64,000 bases of DNA from Pseudomonas shirazensis (GTDB taxonomy: Bacteria; Pseudomonadota; Gammaproteobacteria; Pseudomonadales; Pseudomonadaceae). The stretch is from assembly GCF_014268785.2 (NCBI RefSeq), contig NZ_JABWRD020000002.1, positions 248,001 through 312,000 on the forward strand, in the 5' to 3' direction. A model generated the notes under the pieces. It searched no databases. It saw nothing but the letters and a program-made list of their open reading frames with translations, and was not told the origin of the DNA. Below are positions 32,422 through 41,321 of this stretch, one piece after another (within the stretch, counting starts at the first letter, position 1; every line of letters begins with the position of its first letter). Position numbers and translations under genes: made by a program.

Positions 32422-32935
32422 AACCCTCCCTTTTTTGCTCAGCCTGAGCGCAGCACTGGGAAGCGCGAGCGCCTTGGCCCTGCCGAACGATCGTGACCAG
32501 CCAATTCGTATCCAGGCCGACGACGCTCACCTGGATGACAAACAAGGCGTAGCTACCTACCGCGGCGACGTGATCATCACCCAAGGTTCGATGATGATCA
32601 AAGGCAACACCGTGACCATGACCCGTGCCGCCAATGGCGACATCGACGTGGTGACTTCGGTGGGCAACCTGGCCTACTTCGAGCAACAGCAGGACGCCGC
32701 CAAGCCCGACAAGATGAAAGGCTGGGCCGTGACGATTCAATACCAGGCGCAAAAAGACACGGTGATTCTGACCGACCGCGCCAAGGTCGAGAATGAAAGC
32801 AACACCACCGAAGGCGAGAAGATCGTCTACAACACCAAGTCGCAGGTGGCAACCGCAGGCAATGCCGGTGGCGCCGCCACGACCAAGCGTCCGCGCATCG
32901 ACATGGTGATCCAGCCGAAGAAGAAGGCCGAGTAA
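32408..32935 (+). CDS. lptA: LPS transport periplasmic protein LptA
   Basis: Periplasmic bridge protein, 175 aa, with a signal peptide (MRLVKTLPFLLSLSAALGSASALA) and the OstA-like core beginning DQPIRIQADDAHLDDKQGVATYRGDVIITQG. LptA polymerises from LptC to LptD to form the LPS bridge. The start overlaps lptC by 14 bases, and lptB begins directly after its stop codon. Confidence 0.95.
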   Translation: MRLVKTLPFLLSLSAALGSASALALPNDRDQPIRIQADDAHLDDKQGVATYRGDVIITQGSMMIKGNTVTMTRAANGDIDVVTSVGNLAYFEQQQDAAKPDKMKGWAVTIQYQAQKDTVILTDRAKVENESNTTEGEKIVYNTKSQVATAGNAGGAATTKRPRIDMVIQPKKKAE

Positions 32936-33661
32936 ATGGCGACTCTCAAAGCCCAGCATCTGGCCAAGAGCTACAAGGGCCGCCAGGTGGTTCGCGACGT
33001 CAGCCTGTCGATCGACAGCGGCCAGATCGTCGGCTTGCTCGGCCCCAACGGTGCCGGCAAGACCACCTGCTTCTACATGATCGTAGGCCTGGTTCAGGCC
33101 GATCAGGGCCGCGTGCTGATCGACAACAATGACGTCAGCCACCAACCCATGCACGGCCGCGCCCGTGCCGGGATTGGCTACCTGCCGCAGGAAGCGTCGA
33201 TCTTCCGCAAGCTGTCGGTTGCCGACAACATCATGGCGATCCTCGAAACGCGCAAGGAACTCGACCGTGACGGCCGTCGCAAGGAGCTGGAAAGCCTGCT
33301 GCAGGAATTCCATATCAGCCACATCCGCGACAACCTCGGCATGAGCCTTTCCGGTGGCGAACGCCGCCGTGTCGAGATTGCCCGCGCCCTGGCCACGGCA
33401 CCCAAGTTCATCCTCCTGGATGAACCGTTCGCTGGCGTCGACCCGATCTCGGTAGGTGACATCAAGCAGATCATTCATCACCTCAAGGCCAAGGGTATCG
33501 GTGTGTTGATCACCGACCACAACGTCCGCGAGACGCTGGATATCTGTGAGACAGCCTACATCGTCAACGATGGTCAACTGATCGCCGAAGGCGATGCCGA
33601 GACCATTCTGGCCAACGATCTGGTCAAGGAAGTCTACCTGGGCCACGAGTTCCGGCTCTGA
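32936..33661 (+). CDS. lptB: LPS export ABC transporter ATPase LptB
   Basis: Cytoplasmic ATPase (241 aa) of LptB2FG. Walker [10 protein letters not shown] is at 36-44, the signature is [16 protein letters not shown], Walker B is [13 protein letters not shown], and the switch histidine is in [11 protein letters not shown]. Its ATG directly abuts the lptA stop. Together with lptF/lptG at 7490-9659, the window encodes the complete inner-membrane exporter. Confidence 0.97.
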   Translation: MATLKAQHLAKSYKGRQVVRDVSLSIDSGQIVGLLGPNGAGKTTCFYMIVGLVQADQGRVLIDNNDVSHQPMHGRARAGIGYLPQEASIFRKLSVADNIMAILETRKELDRDGRRKELESLLQEFHISHIRDNLGMSLSGGERRRVEIARALATAPKFILLDEPFAGVDPISVGDIKQIIHHLKAKGIGVLITDHNVRETLDICETAYIVNDGQLIAEGDAETILANDLVKEVYLGHEFRL

Positions 33662-33831
33662 GGCCCTTGCCTGAGCACTGGCAGCAGCAAGCTAAAACAG
33701 CTTAAGTGTTACAGTGCTCTAGGCAAACGCTACAAATTAAGGCATATAACTTGCTTGAAATTGGCGCCGCGGCGCCCTTCGTGTAGTGGATGGCGCAGAT
33801 GCGCCGGCGGACAAGGTATTAAGCCCAAGCT

Positions 33832-35355
33832 ATGAAACCATCGCTCGTCCTAAAAATGGGCCAGCAACTGACGATGACCCCGCAGTTGCAACAGGCCATT
33901 CGTCTGCTTCAGCTCTCGACCCTGGACCTCCAACAGGAAATTCAGGAAGCGCTGGAATCCAACCCGATGCTCGAACGCCAGGAAGACGGCGAAGACTTCG
34001 ACAACAGCGACCCGCTGGCCGACAGTGCCGAAAGCAAGCCAAGCGCCGAAAACCTGGACAACAGCTTCCAGGACAGCGGTTTTCAGGATGGCAGCCTGCA
34101 GGAAGGCAGCGCCGCCAGTCAGAACCTTGAAGAAGGCGACTGGAACGAGCGCATTCCCAACGAACTGCCGGTCGACACAGCCTGGGAAGATGTCTACCAG
34201 ACCAGCGCCAGCAGCCTGCCCAGCAACGACGATGACGAGTGGGACTTCACCACCCGCACCTCTGCCGGCGAGAGCCTGCAAAGCCACCTGCTGTGGCAGC
34301 TGAACCTGGCGCCGATGTCCGATACCGATCGCCTGATTGCAGTAACGCTGATCGACAGCATCAACCAGCAAGGCTATCTGGAAGACACCCTCGAAGAAAT
34401 CTGCGCAGGCTTTGACCCGGAGCTCGACATCGAGCTCGATGAAGTCGAGGCCGTGCTGCACCGTATTCAACAGTTCGAACCCGCCGGCGTTGCCGCACGC
34501 AACCTGAGCGAGTGCCTGCTGCTGCAGCTGCGTCAGTTGCCGGCCAATACGCCTTGGTTGACCGAAGCCAAGCGCCTGGTCAGCGACTTCATTGATATGC
34601 TCGGCAGTCGCGACTACAGCCAGCTGATGCGCCGTATGAAGCTCAAGGAAGACGAACTGCGGCAGGTCATCGAGCTGGTGCAGAGCCTCAATCCGCGGCC
34701 TGGCTCGCAGATCGAGTCGAGCGAGCCGGAGTACGTGGTGCCTGACGTGATCGTGCGCAAGGACACCGACCGCTGGCTGGTCGAGCTGAACCAGGAAGCC
34801 ATGCCGCGCCTGCGGGTCAACCCGCAATATGCAGGCTTTGTCCGCCGCGCCGATACCAGCGCCGACAACACCTTCATGCGCAACCAGTTGCAGGAAGCGC
34901 GCTGGTTCATCAAGAGCCTGCAGAGCCGCAACGAGACCTTGATGAAGGTCGCCACGCAGATCGTCGAGCACCAGCGCGATTTTCTCGAGTACGGCGACGA
35001 GGCGATGAAACCGTTGGTGCTGCATGACATCGCCGAAGCAGTGGGCATGCATGAGTCGACCATCTCCCGCGTCACCACCCAGAAGTACATGCACACTCCG
35101 CGTGGCATCTTTGAGTTGAAATACTTTTTCTCGAGCCACGTCAGCACCTCCGAAGGCGGTGAATGCTCGTCCACGGCGATCCGCGCGATCATCAAGAAAC
35201 TGGTTGCAGCGGAAAATCAGAAAAAGCCATTGAGTGACAGCAAGATCGCTGGTTTACTGGAGGCACAAGGCATCCAGGTAGCCCGTCGCACCGTCGCCAA
35301 GTACCGCGAGTCGCTCGGCATAGCACCGTCGAGTGAACGCAAGCGACTGATGTAG
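33832..35355 (+). CDS. rpoN: RNA polymerase sigma-54 factor
   Basis: Sigma-54, 507 aa. The glutamine/leucine-rich activator-responsive region I is at residues 1-50 ([29 protein letters not shown]), an acidic region II at about 50-130, then the core-binding domain, the helix-turn-helix and the RpoN box [10 protein letters not shown] at about 484-493, which reads the -24 element. The 170-base gap after lptB should hold its promoter, but I saw no clear one; its ribosome binding site is also weak. It heads the conserved rpoN-hpf-ptsN-rapZ-ptsO group. Confidence 0.98.
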   Translation: MKPSLVLKMGQQLTMTPQLQQAIRLLQLSTLDLQQEIQEALESNPMLERQEDGEDFDNSDPLADSAESKPSAENLDNSFQDSGFQDGSLQEGSAASQNLEEGDWNERIPNELPVDTAWEDVYQTSASSLPSNDDDEWDFTTRTSAGESLQSHLLWQLNLAPMSDTDRLIAVTLIDSINQQGYLEDTLEEICAGFDPELDIELDEVEAVLHRIQQFEPAGVAARNLSECLLLQLRQLPANTPWLTEAKRLVSDFIDMLGSRDYSQLMRRMKLKEDELRQVIELVQSLNPRPGSQIESSEPEYVVPDVIVRKDTDRWLVELNQEAMPRLRVNPQYAGFVRRADTSADNTFMRNQLQEARWFIKSLQSRNETLMKVATQIVEHQRDFLEYGDEAMKPLVLHDIAEAVGMHESTISRVTTQKYMHTPRGIFELKYFFSSHVSTSEGGECSSTAIRAIIKKLVAAENQKKPLSDSKIAGLLEAQGIQVARRTVAKYRESLGIAPSSERKRLM

Positions 35356-35365
35356 CCCCAGGATG

Positions 35366-35400
35366 TGCCACAGCGTTTTTGTGGCAGGTGCAAGACCTGC
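35366..35400 (+). terminator. two small hairpins between rpoN and hpf
   Basis: TGCCAC/GTGGCA (35366-35371 with 35381-35386) and GCAGGT/ACCTGC (35384-35389 with 35395-35400) overlap slightly and are therefore alternatives. The first encloses a run of five Ts. They lie between the rpoN stop and the hpf ribosome binding site and may attenuate read-through. Confidence 0.35.
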
Positions 35401-35433
35401 CTCTTTATGCACGGGCAACAAAGGAGAAGCTGT

Positions 35434-35742
35434 ATGCAAGTCAACATCAGTGGACACCATGTAGAAGTAACCCCACCACTGCGCGACTACGTCGAGCAGA
35501 AGCTGAAGAGACTCGCAGGGCACTTTGACAAGATCACCAACGTCACGGTGATCATGAAAGTCGAGAAACTGCAGCAGAAGATCGAAGCGACTCTGCAGAT
35601 TCCGGGCGGCGAAGTGGTTGCCAATGCCGAAGATCTAGACATGTATGCAGCCATCGACAATTTGGCTGACAAGCTCGACCGCCAACTGAAAAAACACAAG
35701 GAAAAACAGCAAAGTCTCCTGCAAGGTGCAGCTGCTCGCTGA
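35434..35742 (+). CDS. hpf: ribosome hibernation promoting factor (short HPF)
   Basis: A 102 aa protein of the HPF/RaiA family that binds the 30S decoding region and promotes 100S dimers in stationary phase. It has the start MQVNISGHHVEVTPPLRDYVEQKLKRL and the basic C-terminal helix DRQLKKHKEKQQS. It is the short type without the C-terminal dimerisation domain. ATG 35434 is set by AAAGGAGAAG 6 bases before it; the upstream open frame is not family-like. It lies 78 bases after rpoN. Confidence 0.95.
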   Translation: MQVNISGHHVEVTPPLRDYVEQKLKRLAGHFDKITNVTVIMKVEKLQQKIEATLQIPGGEVVANAEDLDMYAAIDNLADKLDRQLKKHKEKQQSLLQGAAAR

Positions 35743-35754
35743 TCCCCCTCATCC

Positions 35755-36222
35755 ATGATCCGACTTGAAACCATTCTGACCCCCGGCCGTTCCTTGGTGA
35801 ACGTGCCGGGCGTCAGCAGTAAGAAACGCGCCCTCGAAGAAATCGCCAAGGTCGTAGCCAGCGAAGTCAGCGAGCTCGACCAGCAAGAAGTCTTCGAGAA
35901 GCTGATCGCCCGCGAAAAACTGGGCTCCACCGGGTTTGGCAATGGCATCGCCATTCCGCACTGCCGCCTCAAGGGCTGCGCCAATCCGGTCAGCGCCCTG
36001 CTCCACCTGGATCATCCAATCGACTTCGATGCCATCGATGGCGCCCCGGTGGACCTGCTGTTCGTCCTGCTGGTGCCCGAAGCTGCCACCGATGCTCACC
36101 TTGAGCTGTTGCGCCAGATTGCCAGCATGCTCGATCGCGAAGACGTGCGTAAGCGTCTGCGCGCTGCGAGCAACAACGAGGCCTTGTACCAGGTCGTCCT
36201 GGACGTGCAAAACGGGAGCTGA
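35755..36222 (+). CDS. ptsN: nitrogen PTS enzyme IIA (EIIA-Ntr)
   Basis: A 155 aa PTS EIIA domain of the regulatory nitrogen branch. The phosphorylated histidine is at about 69 in [11 protein letters not shown]. It receives phosphate from NPr (ptsO) and regulates potassium uptake, carbon-source control and other processes by protein contact. It starts 12 bases after hpf and is followed by rapZ after 2 bases. Confidence 0.95.
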   Translation: MIRLETILTPGRSLVNVPGVSSKKRALEEIAKVVASEVSELDQQEVFEKLIAREKLGSTGFGNGIAIPHCRLKGCANPVSALLHLDHPIDFDAIDGAPVDLLFVLLVPEAATDAHLELLRQIASMLDREDVRKRLRAASNNEALYQVVLDVQNGS

Positions 36223-36224
36223 GC

Positions 36225-37079
36225 ATGCGCCTGATCATCGTCAGCGGCCGCTCTGGCTCCGGCAAGAGCACTGCACTTGCCGTGCTGGAAGACAATGGCT
36301 TCTACTGCATCGACAACCTGCCCGCCGGGTTGTTGCCGCAACTGGCTGAAAACGCGTTGATCAATACCGAGCTGATGCAGCCCAAGGTTGCCGTCTCGAT
36401 TGATGCGCGCAACCTGCCAGGCCATCTGTCACGCTTCCCCGAGCTGCTCGAGGATGCCCGCGCACGGCACATCCAGTGCGATGTGCTGTACCTGGATGCT
36501 GACGAAGACACCCTGCTCAAGCGCTTCTCCGAAACGCGCCGGCGTCACCCACTGACCAACGCCAATCGCTCGCTGGCCGAAGCCATTCGGGTCGAGAGCG
36601 ATATGCTCGGGCCGATTGCCGACCTTGCCGACCTGAAGATCGATACCACCAACCTCAACCTCTACCAGCTACGCGATTCGATCAAGCTGCGCCTGCTCAA
36701 CCAACCCGAGCCGGGTACGGCGTTTCTGGTTGAGTCGTTTGGCTTCAAGCGGGGTATGCCGGTAGACGCCGACCTGGTGTTCGACGTGCGCTGCCTGCCC
36801 AACCCGTACTGGAAGCCGGAAATCCGCGAACACTCAGGCCTGGATCAGCCGGTCATCGATTACCTGGCTGCGCAGCCGGATGTCGAAGAGATGTTCCAGG
36901 ATATCTCCAGCTATCTGCTCAAATGGCTGCCGCGCTTCGCCGCCAGCAACCGTGCCTATGTCACCATCGCCATCGGCTGCACCGGCGGCCACCATCGCTC
37001 GGTGTACCTGACCGAGCGCCTCGGCCAGGTTCTGCAGCAATCCTTGAAAAACGTCCAAGTCCGCCACCGCGACCTCTAG
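36225..37079 (+). CDS. rapZ: RNase adapter protein RapZ
   Basis: P-loop protein of 284 aa; Walker A GRSGSGKS is at 8-15, and the C-terminal domain contains the [17 protein letters not shown] motif. In E. coli RapZ directs RNase E to the sRNA GlmZ and so controls GlmS; whether the same target exists in Pseudomonas is uncertain. GGGAGCTGAGC precedes its ATG. It is located between ptsN and ptsO as in most gammaproteobacteria. Confidence 0.94.
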   Translation: MRLIIVSGRSGSGKSTALAVLEDNGFYCIDNLPAGLLPQLAENALINTELMQPKVAVSIDARNLPGHLSRFPELLEDARARHIQCDVLYLDADEDTLLKRFSETRRRHPLTNANRSLAEAIRVESDMLGPIADLADLKIDTTNLNLYQLRDSIKLRLLNQPEPGTAFLVESFGFKRGMPVDADLVFDVRCLPNPYWKPEIREHSGLDQPVIDYLAAQPDVEEMFQDISSYLLKWLPRFAASNRAYVTIAIGCTGGHHRSVYLTERLGQVLQQSLKNVQVRHRDL

Positions 37080-37099
37080 CCCACAGGATTTACCCGAAC

Positions 37100-37372
37100 A
37101 TGCCCGCCCGCGAAATCACCATCATCAACAAGCTGGGCCTGCACGCCCGAGCGGCCGCCAAGTTCGTCGGCGTGGCCGGGCGCTTTCCTTGCCAGGTGAG
37201 GGTCGGCCGGGCGCCAGACAAGCTGGTCGATGGCAAAAGCATCATGGCGGTGATGATGCTCGCAGCGGGCAAGGGCACTCAGGTGCACCTGTTCACCGAG
37301 GGCGAGCAGGAAGACGAGGCACTCCAGGCCGTGGTGGATTTGATCAACAACTACTTCGACGAAGGCGAATAA
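37100..37372 (+). CDS. ptsO: phosphocarrier protein NPr
   Basis: A 90 aa HPr-like protein of the nitrogen PTS. The phosphorylated histidine is at about 15 in NKLGLHARAAAKF, and the serine region is KSIMAVMMLAAGKG. It passes phosphate from EI-Ntr (PtsP, not in the window) to PtsN. It begins 20 bases after rapZ and is the end of the rpoN cluster, convergent with the ZIP gene. Confidence 0.95.
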   Translation: MPAREITIINKLGLHARAAAKFVGVAGRFPCQVRVGRAPDKLVDGKSIMAVMMLAAGKGTQVHLFTEGEQEDEALQAVVDLINNYFDEGE

Positions 37373-37391
37373 CGCCCCGCCGCTGCCAGGC

Positions 37392-37412
37392 CCAGCGCTG
37401 CCGCAGCGCTGG
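37392..37412. terminator. hairpin between convergent ptsO and ZIP gene
   Basis: A 9-bp perfect stem CCAGCGCTG / CAGCGCTGG (37392-37400 with 37404-37412) with a 3-base loop, halfway between two converging stop codons. There is no T-run on either side, so it is at most a weak bidirectional terminator. Confidence 0.4.
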
Positions 37413-37424
37413 ACCAGCAAGCGG

Positions 37425-38318
37425 TCACGACATGGCCGTGTCCATCACCATCATCAGGCAGAAGCCCACGCACAGCCCCAGGCTTGCCAGGCGATAGTTG
37501 CCGTTGCTGCGTGATTCCGGAATGATCTCCTGCGTCACCACCAGCAACATCGCTCCCGCCGCGCAGGCCAGGCCCAGCGGTAGCAGCAGTTCGGCAACAT
37601 TCACTAGCCATGCGCAGATCACTGCTGCCAGCGGCTCGACCAGGCCCGAGGCCGCGCCGATCAAGAAAGCCTTGAAACGCGACATCCCCGCTCCGGCCAG
37701 CACCAATGCGATCACCAGACCTTCCGGCACATCCTGCAGGGCGATGCCCATGGCCAGGCTGTCGGCGTCCGGCATGCCGCCACCGGCCGATACGCCAATG
37801 GCCATCCCTTCAGGAATGTTATGGGCAATGATGGCAATCACGAACAGCCAGATCCGCGCTGCGATAACCGGCTGATTGCCGTTACCGACCAAGGCTTCGG
37901 GTGAAGCACCCGAGACCTTGAAGTCGACCAGAAACAGGCAAAGCGCGCCTAACAGCAGGCCGAAACTGATCAGCCCACCGGCGCCCCATGGGCTGAAACC
38001 GATCGCCTGTGCAGCGGTCAGGCCCGGCATGATCAGCGAGAACGCAGTCGCTGCCAGCATCACTCCAGCGCCGAAACCGAGCAAGGTGTCAGCCACCGCT
38101 ACCGGCATATTGCGGATCACCAACACCGGCACCGCGCCCAGCGCAGTGCCCAGAGCGCACAGTGCACCGCCCTCCAGAGCCCGCAGTATGCGCGGCTCCA
38201 GGCCCAGCCAATCGATCCCGCGTGCCACTAACAGCGCAGTCCCGACCAGCAACAGCAAAGTCCCCAGCGCCAGACGAAACAGGCGCACACTGCTGACAGA
38301 CATCACCTGCGAGCGCAT
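37425..38318 (-). CDS. ZIP-family metal transporter
   Basis: About 297 aa with eight hydrophobic segments and the ZIP hallmarks in helices IV and V: HNIPEGMAIGV and QDVPEGLVIALVLAG. Such proteins import divalent metals (zinc, iron, manganese). It begins 12 bases downstream of sodA on the same strand, so it is probably the last gene of the Fur-controlled fagA-fumC-sodA operon. This makes manganese supply to SodA during iron starvation a reasonable hypothesis. Start is ATG 38318, with ATG 38303 as an alternative. Confidence 0.88.
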   Translation of the reverse strand: MRSQVMSVSSVRLFRLALGTLLLLVGTALLVARGIDWLGLEPRILRALEGGALCALGTALGAVPVLVIRNMPVAVADTLLGFGAGVMLAATAFSLIMPGLTAAQAIGFSPWGAGGLISFGLLLGALCLFLVDFKVSGASPEALVGNGNQPVIAARIWLFVIAIIAHNIPEGMAIGVSAGGGMPDADSLAMGIALQDVPEGLVIALVLAGAGMSRFKAFLIGAASGLVEPLAAVICAWLVNVAELLLPLGLACAAGAMLLVVTQEIIPESRSNGNYRLASLGLCVGFCLMMVMDTAMS

Positions 38319-38329
38319 ACCGGTTAGGC

Positions 38330-38941
38330 TCACTTCAAGGCTTGCTGATAGCGGCGTTCCACTTCGGCCCAATCGACCACGTTGTAGAACGCGCCAATGT
38401 ATTCAGGCCGGCGGTTCTGGTACTTCAGGTAATAGGCGTGCTCCCACACGTCCAGGCCGAGGATCGGCGTGTTGCCGTGCATCAGCGGGCTGTCCTGGTT
38501 GCCGCTGCTCTCGACCACCAGTTGCTTGGTCGGGGTAACGCTGAGCCAGGCCCAGCCACTGCCGAAGCGGCTCAGCGCAGCCTTGGTGAAAGCCTCCTTG
38601 AAAGCATCAAAGCCACCTAATTGCTGCTCGATGGCCTTGGCCACCTCGCCTTGCGGCACGCCGCCGCCATTGGGCGCCATAACAGTCCAGAACAAGGTGT
38701 GGTTGGCGTGGCCACCGCCCTGGTTGATCACCGCTGCCTGCAACTTTTCAGGCAATTGCTTGACCGCGCCAACCAGTTTTTCCACCGGCCACTCAGCCCA
38801 CTCGGTGCCCTCGATGGCCGCGTTGAGGTTGTTGATGTAGGTCTGGTGATGCTTGCTGTGGTGGATTTCCATGGTCTGGGCGTCGATGTGCGGCTCCAGC
38901 GCATCGTAGGCGTACGGCAGTGCAGGCAAGGTATGCGGCAT
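38330..38941 (-). CDS. sodA: superoxide dismutase, manganese type
   Basis: Dismutates superoxide in the cytoplasm. It is 203 aa with metal ligands His27, His81, Asp164 and His168. The active-site glutamine is at about 149 in GNQDSPLM, and with the [11 protein letters not shown] block this indicates the manganese rather than the iron enzyme. ATG 38941 gives [20 protein letters not shown], the family start. It starts 1 base before the end of the upstream TPR-like gene. In P. aeruginosa this gene is induced under iron limitation in the same fagA-fumC-orfX-sodA operon. Confidence 0.96.
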   Translation of the reverse strand: MPHTLPALPYAYDALEPHIDAQTMEIHHSKHHQTYINNLNAAIEGTEWAEWPVEKLVGAVKQLPEKLQAAVINQGGGHANHTLFWTVMAPNGGGVPQGEVAKAIEQQLGGFDAFKEAFTKAALSRFGSGWAWLSVTPTKQLVVESSGNQDSPLMHGNTPILGLDVWEHAYYLKYQNRRPEYIGAFYNVVDWAEVERRYQQALK

Positions 38942-38942
38942 A

Positions 38943-39404
38943 TCAGTGGATTCCGTAATTAAGTGAGTGAGGTGCAACTTCCGGCGCAGCAATCAGCTCG
39001 CTCGCCACGCCAGCCTGGCGGTTGAGCAAGCGCGCGGTGCGCGGGTACTGGCCGTACTCGGCAATGAAATTGAGCAGCTCGGTGTAGGTACGTGCGCTGT
39101 GGCGCAGTGCCGCCTCGCGTAGCGGCTGCGGCAGTCGTGGCTCGTGGCTGGCCTGCAGCAGGCGCTGGTGGGCAGCGCAGAGGTAATCCGCGCTTTCGTG
39201 GGGTTGGTTCAGGCGCAGGTGCAGATCGGCCAGGTTGTGATGGGCGATTACCAGTGCGGCAACCGCCTCGTCAACGTCATGCCAGCGCTCGAGCAGCACC
39301 TGGGCCAGGGCCAGCGCTTGCAGGTAATGCTCCCGAGCGTCGACCCAGTCGCCTTGGGCAAACAGCCGGTTGGCGTGATCGGTGGTGCGTTTCCAGTGCT
39401 GCAT
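38943..39404 (-). CDS. TPR-like protein of the fumC-sodA operon (orfX)
   Basis: A 153 aa, mostly helical protein with a TPR-like pattern ([66 protein letters not shown]). It matches in position and size the orfX between fumC and sodA in P. aeruginosa. The function is unknown; a scaffold or chaperone role under iron starvation is only a guess. It starts 19 bases after fumC. Confidence 0.82.
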   Translation of the reverse strand: MQHWKRTTDHANRLFAQGDWVDAREHYLQALALAQVLLERWHDVDEAVAALVIAHHNLADLHLRLNQPHESADYLCAAHQRLLQASHEPRLPQPLREAALRHSARTYTELLNFIAEYGQYPRTARLLNRQAGVASELIAAPEVAPHSLNYGIH

Positions 39405-39422
39405 GACGTGCCTCCTGGACGG

Positions 39423-40799
39423 TCAGATACCGCCAGCGGTGAGTTTTTCCGGGTCAAGCAAGGCTTCAAGCTGGTCACGCGAGAGGTCGGTGTGCTCCAA
39501 CGCCACGTCGATGATCGGCCGGCCTTGCTTGTAGGCGGTCTTGGCGATCTCGGCGGCCTTCAGGTAGCCGATGATCGGGTTCAGCGCGGTGACCAGAATC
39601 GGGTTGCGCGCCAGGGCTTCCTTGAGCTTGCTTTCATTGACCTTGAAGGTCGCGATGGCCTTGTCGGCCAGCAAGCGGCTGGCGTTGGCCATCAGCTCGA
39701 TGCTCTCCAGCAGGTTGCGAGCGATTACCGGCAGCATCACGTTGAGTTCGAAGTTGCCCGACTGCCCGGCCACGGCGATGGTGGCGTCATTGCCGATGAC
39801 TTGTGCAGCCACCATGGCGGTCGCCTCGGGAATCACCGGGTTGACCTTGCCCGGCATTATCGAAGAGCCAGGCTGCAGGGCCTGCAGTTCGATCTCGCCC
39901 AGGCCCGCCAGCGGGCCGGAGTTCATCCAGCGCAGGTCGTTGGCGATCTTGGTCAGGGCAACGGCGGTGGTTTTCAGCTGGCCAGACAGCGCCACGGCAG
40001 TGTCCTGCGAACCGATCAGGGCAAACAGGTTGTCACCGGGAGTGAATTCGATCGCGGTCAGGCCGCTCAGCTGGCGGGCGAAACCGGCGGCGAACTGCGG
40101 GTGAGCGTTGATCCCGGTACCTACCGCAGTGCCGCCCTGGGCCAGCGCCTGCAGGCTCGGCAGGGTCGCTTCAAGATGGCTCAAGGCAGCGCGGATCTGT
40201 GCCGCCCAGCCAGCCAGTACCTGGCTCATGCGCACCGGCATGGCATCCATCAGGTGAGTGCGGCCAGTCTTGACGTAGTGATGCACCTCGACGGCCTTGG
40301 CATCGATCACCTGCACCAGGTGGCGCAGCGCCGGCAGCAACTGCTCGTGCATGGCCAGCGCAGCGCTGACATGGATGGTAGTGGGGATGATGTCGTTGCT
40401 GCTCTGGCCACAGTTGACGTGGTCATTAGCGTTGACTGGCTCGCCCTGGACGCGGCTGGCCAAGGTGGCAATCACCTCGTTGGCGTTCATGTTCGAGCTG
40501 GTACCAGAACCCGTCTGATAAACGTCGACCGGGAAGTGCTGAATGAAATCCTCGGCCAGCAACTGCTCGACCGCCTGGACGATGGCCTGGCCCTGCGCCG
40601 GCGAAATCTGCTCGAGTTCGACGTTGGCGTTGGCCGCTGCCGCCTTGGCCAGCAACAATGCACGGATGAACTGCACCGGCATGCGCTGGCCGCTGATCGG
40701 GAAGTTATCGACCGCGCGCTGGGTCTGAGCGCCATACAGGGCCTGGGCCGGCACCTGCAGCTCACCCATGCTGTCACGCTCGATACGGGTATTACTCAT
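39423..40799 (-). CDS. fumC: class II fumarate hydratase (iron-independent)
   Basis: Hydrates fumarate to malate without an iron-sulfur cluster, so it can replace iron-dependent FumA-type enzyme when iron is scarce. It is 458 aa with the superfamily signature GSSIMPGKVNP and the family regions TGSGTSSNMNANEV and TGRTHLMDAMPV. ATG 40799 is preceded by AAGGAATTGACC; the open frame before it is not family-like. It overlaps the fagA stop by 8 bases. Confidence 0.96.
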   Translation of the reverse strand: MSNTRIERDSMGELQVPAQALYGAQTQRAVDNFPISGQRMPVQFIRALLLAKAAAANANVELEQISPAQGQAIVQAVEQLLAEDFIQHFPVDVYQTGSGTSSNMNANEVIATLASRVQGEPVNANDHVNCGQSSNDIIPTTIHVSAALAMHEQLLPALRHLVQVIDAKAVEVHHYVKTGRTHLMDAMPVRMSQVLAGWAAQIRAALSHLEATLPSLQALAQGGTAVGTGINAHPQFAAGFARQLSGLTAIEFTPGDNLFALIGSQDTAVALSGQLKTTAVALTKIANDLRWMNSGPLAGLGEIELQALQPGSSIMPGKVNPVIPEATAMVAAQVIGNDATIAVAGQSGNFELNVMLPVIARNLLESIELMANASRLLADKAIATFKVNESKLKEALARNPILVTALNPIIGYLKAAEIAKTAYKQGRPIIDVALEHTDLSRDQLEALLDPEKLTAGGI

Positions 40800-41184
40800 G
40801 GTCAATTCCTTGCAACAGTTCGTCGGGGGAAATCGAAGGCAGCAGCACGCAATTGGCGAGCTGCATGGCATAGGGCTGCCAGCGCTGGTTTTGCTCGAGG
40901 CGATCGAGGCTGCGCAGGTCCAACAGCGGCCGCCAGGCCTGGTCCAGGCACTGCGCGCGCCAGTGCCAGGGCAGCATGCGGTCGCTGGCGGTATCCAGCA
41001 GCAGGCGCAGGGAAGTCAGGGCGACGGTCCATGGCGAGGTCGCGGTGCAGCACACCAGGTAGCGACCTTCGGCCAGGTAATGCTCGATCAGTCGCGGCTC
41101 GTCGGGGTCGAGCGCGCAGCGAATGCGCCGGCTCAGCCAACGCCAGTTTTCCAGGTAGGGCAACTCATGGAGTACGGTATTCAT
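40792..41184 (-). CDS. fagA: FagA-like protein (Fur-associated gene)
   Basis: A 130 aa protein starting MNTVLHELPYLENWRWLSRRIRCALDPDEPRLIEHYLAEGRYL, the first gene of the iron-starvation operon. It corresponds in position to fagA, described in P. aeruginosa as the Fur-associated gene upstream of fumC. No enzymatic motif is visible. ATG 41184 was chosen; ATG 41193 is three codons earlier. The Fur box and promoter lie 23-65 bases upstream. Confidence 0.85.
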   Translation of the reverse strand: MNTVLHELPYLENWRWLSRRIRCALDPDEPRLIEHYLAEGRYLVCCTATSPWTVALTSLRLLLDTASDRMLPWHWRAQCLDQAWRPLLDLRSLDRLEQNQRWQPYAMQLANCVLLPSISPDELLQGIDHE

Positions 41185-41206
41185 GAATATCATCACTGCT
41201 GGACGG

Positions 41207-41225
41207 TGTAATGATATTCATTATT
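41207..41225 (-). promoter_or_regulatory. Fur box of the fagA-fumC-sodA operon
   Basis: TGTAATGATATTCATTATT matches the 19-base Fur consensus GATAATGATAATCATTATC at 15 positions. It covers the putative -10 of the minus-strand promoter just upstream of fagA, as expected for iron-dependent repression. Confidence 0.88.
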
Positions 41226-41249
41226 AAGTGATAAATAGAATCACTTCAA
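41221..41249 (-). promoter_or_regulatory. sigma-70 promoter of fagA-fumC-sodA
   Basis: On the minus strand: -35 TTGAAG (41244-41249), a 17-base spacer, and -10 TAATAA (41221-41226). The -10 lies inside the Fur box, so Fur bound with iron would block RNA polymerase. The predicted start is near 41214, about 30 bases before the fagA ATG. Confidence 0.7.
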
Positions 41250-41259
41250 CCCCGAAGGC

Positions 41260-41291
41260 AAAAACAAAAGACCCGGCGCGATGGCCGGGTC
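41260..41291 (-). terminator. rho-independent terminator of pmbA
   Basis: An 8-bp perfect stem GACCCGGC / GCCGGGTC (41270-41277 with 41284-41291), with loop GCGATG. On the minus strand it is followed by TTTTGTTTTT. It is 30 bases past the pmbA stop and isolates the Fur-controlled promoter from upstream read-through. Confidence 0.9.
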
Positions 41292-41321
41292 CGGGATGTG
41301 CAACTGGCACAGCGGAGGGTT

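Noticed and set aside
34004..34260. low-complexity acidic stretch in rpoN as a possible frameshift or foreign insert
   Set aside because: Acidic, poorly conserved region II is normal for sigma-54 and the reading frame is continuous.
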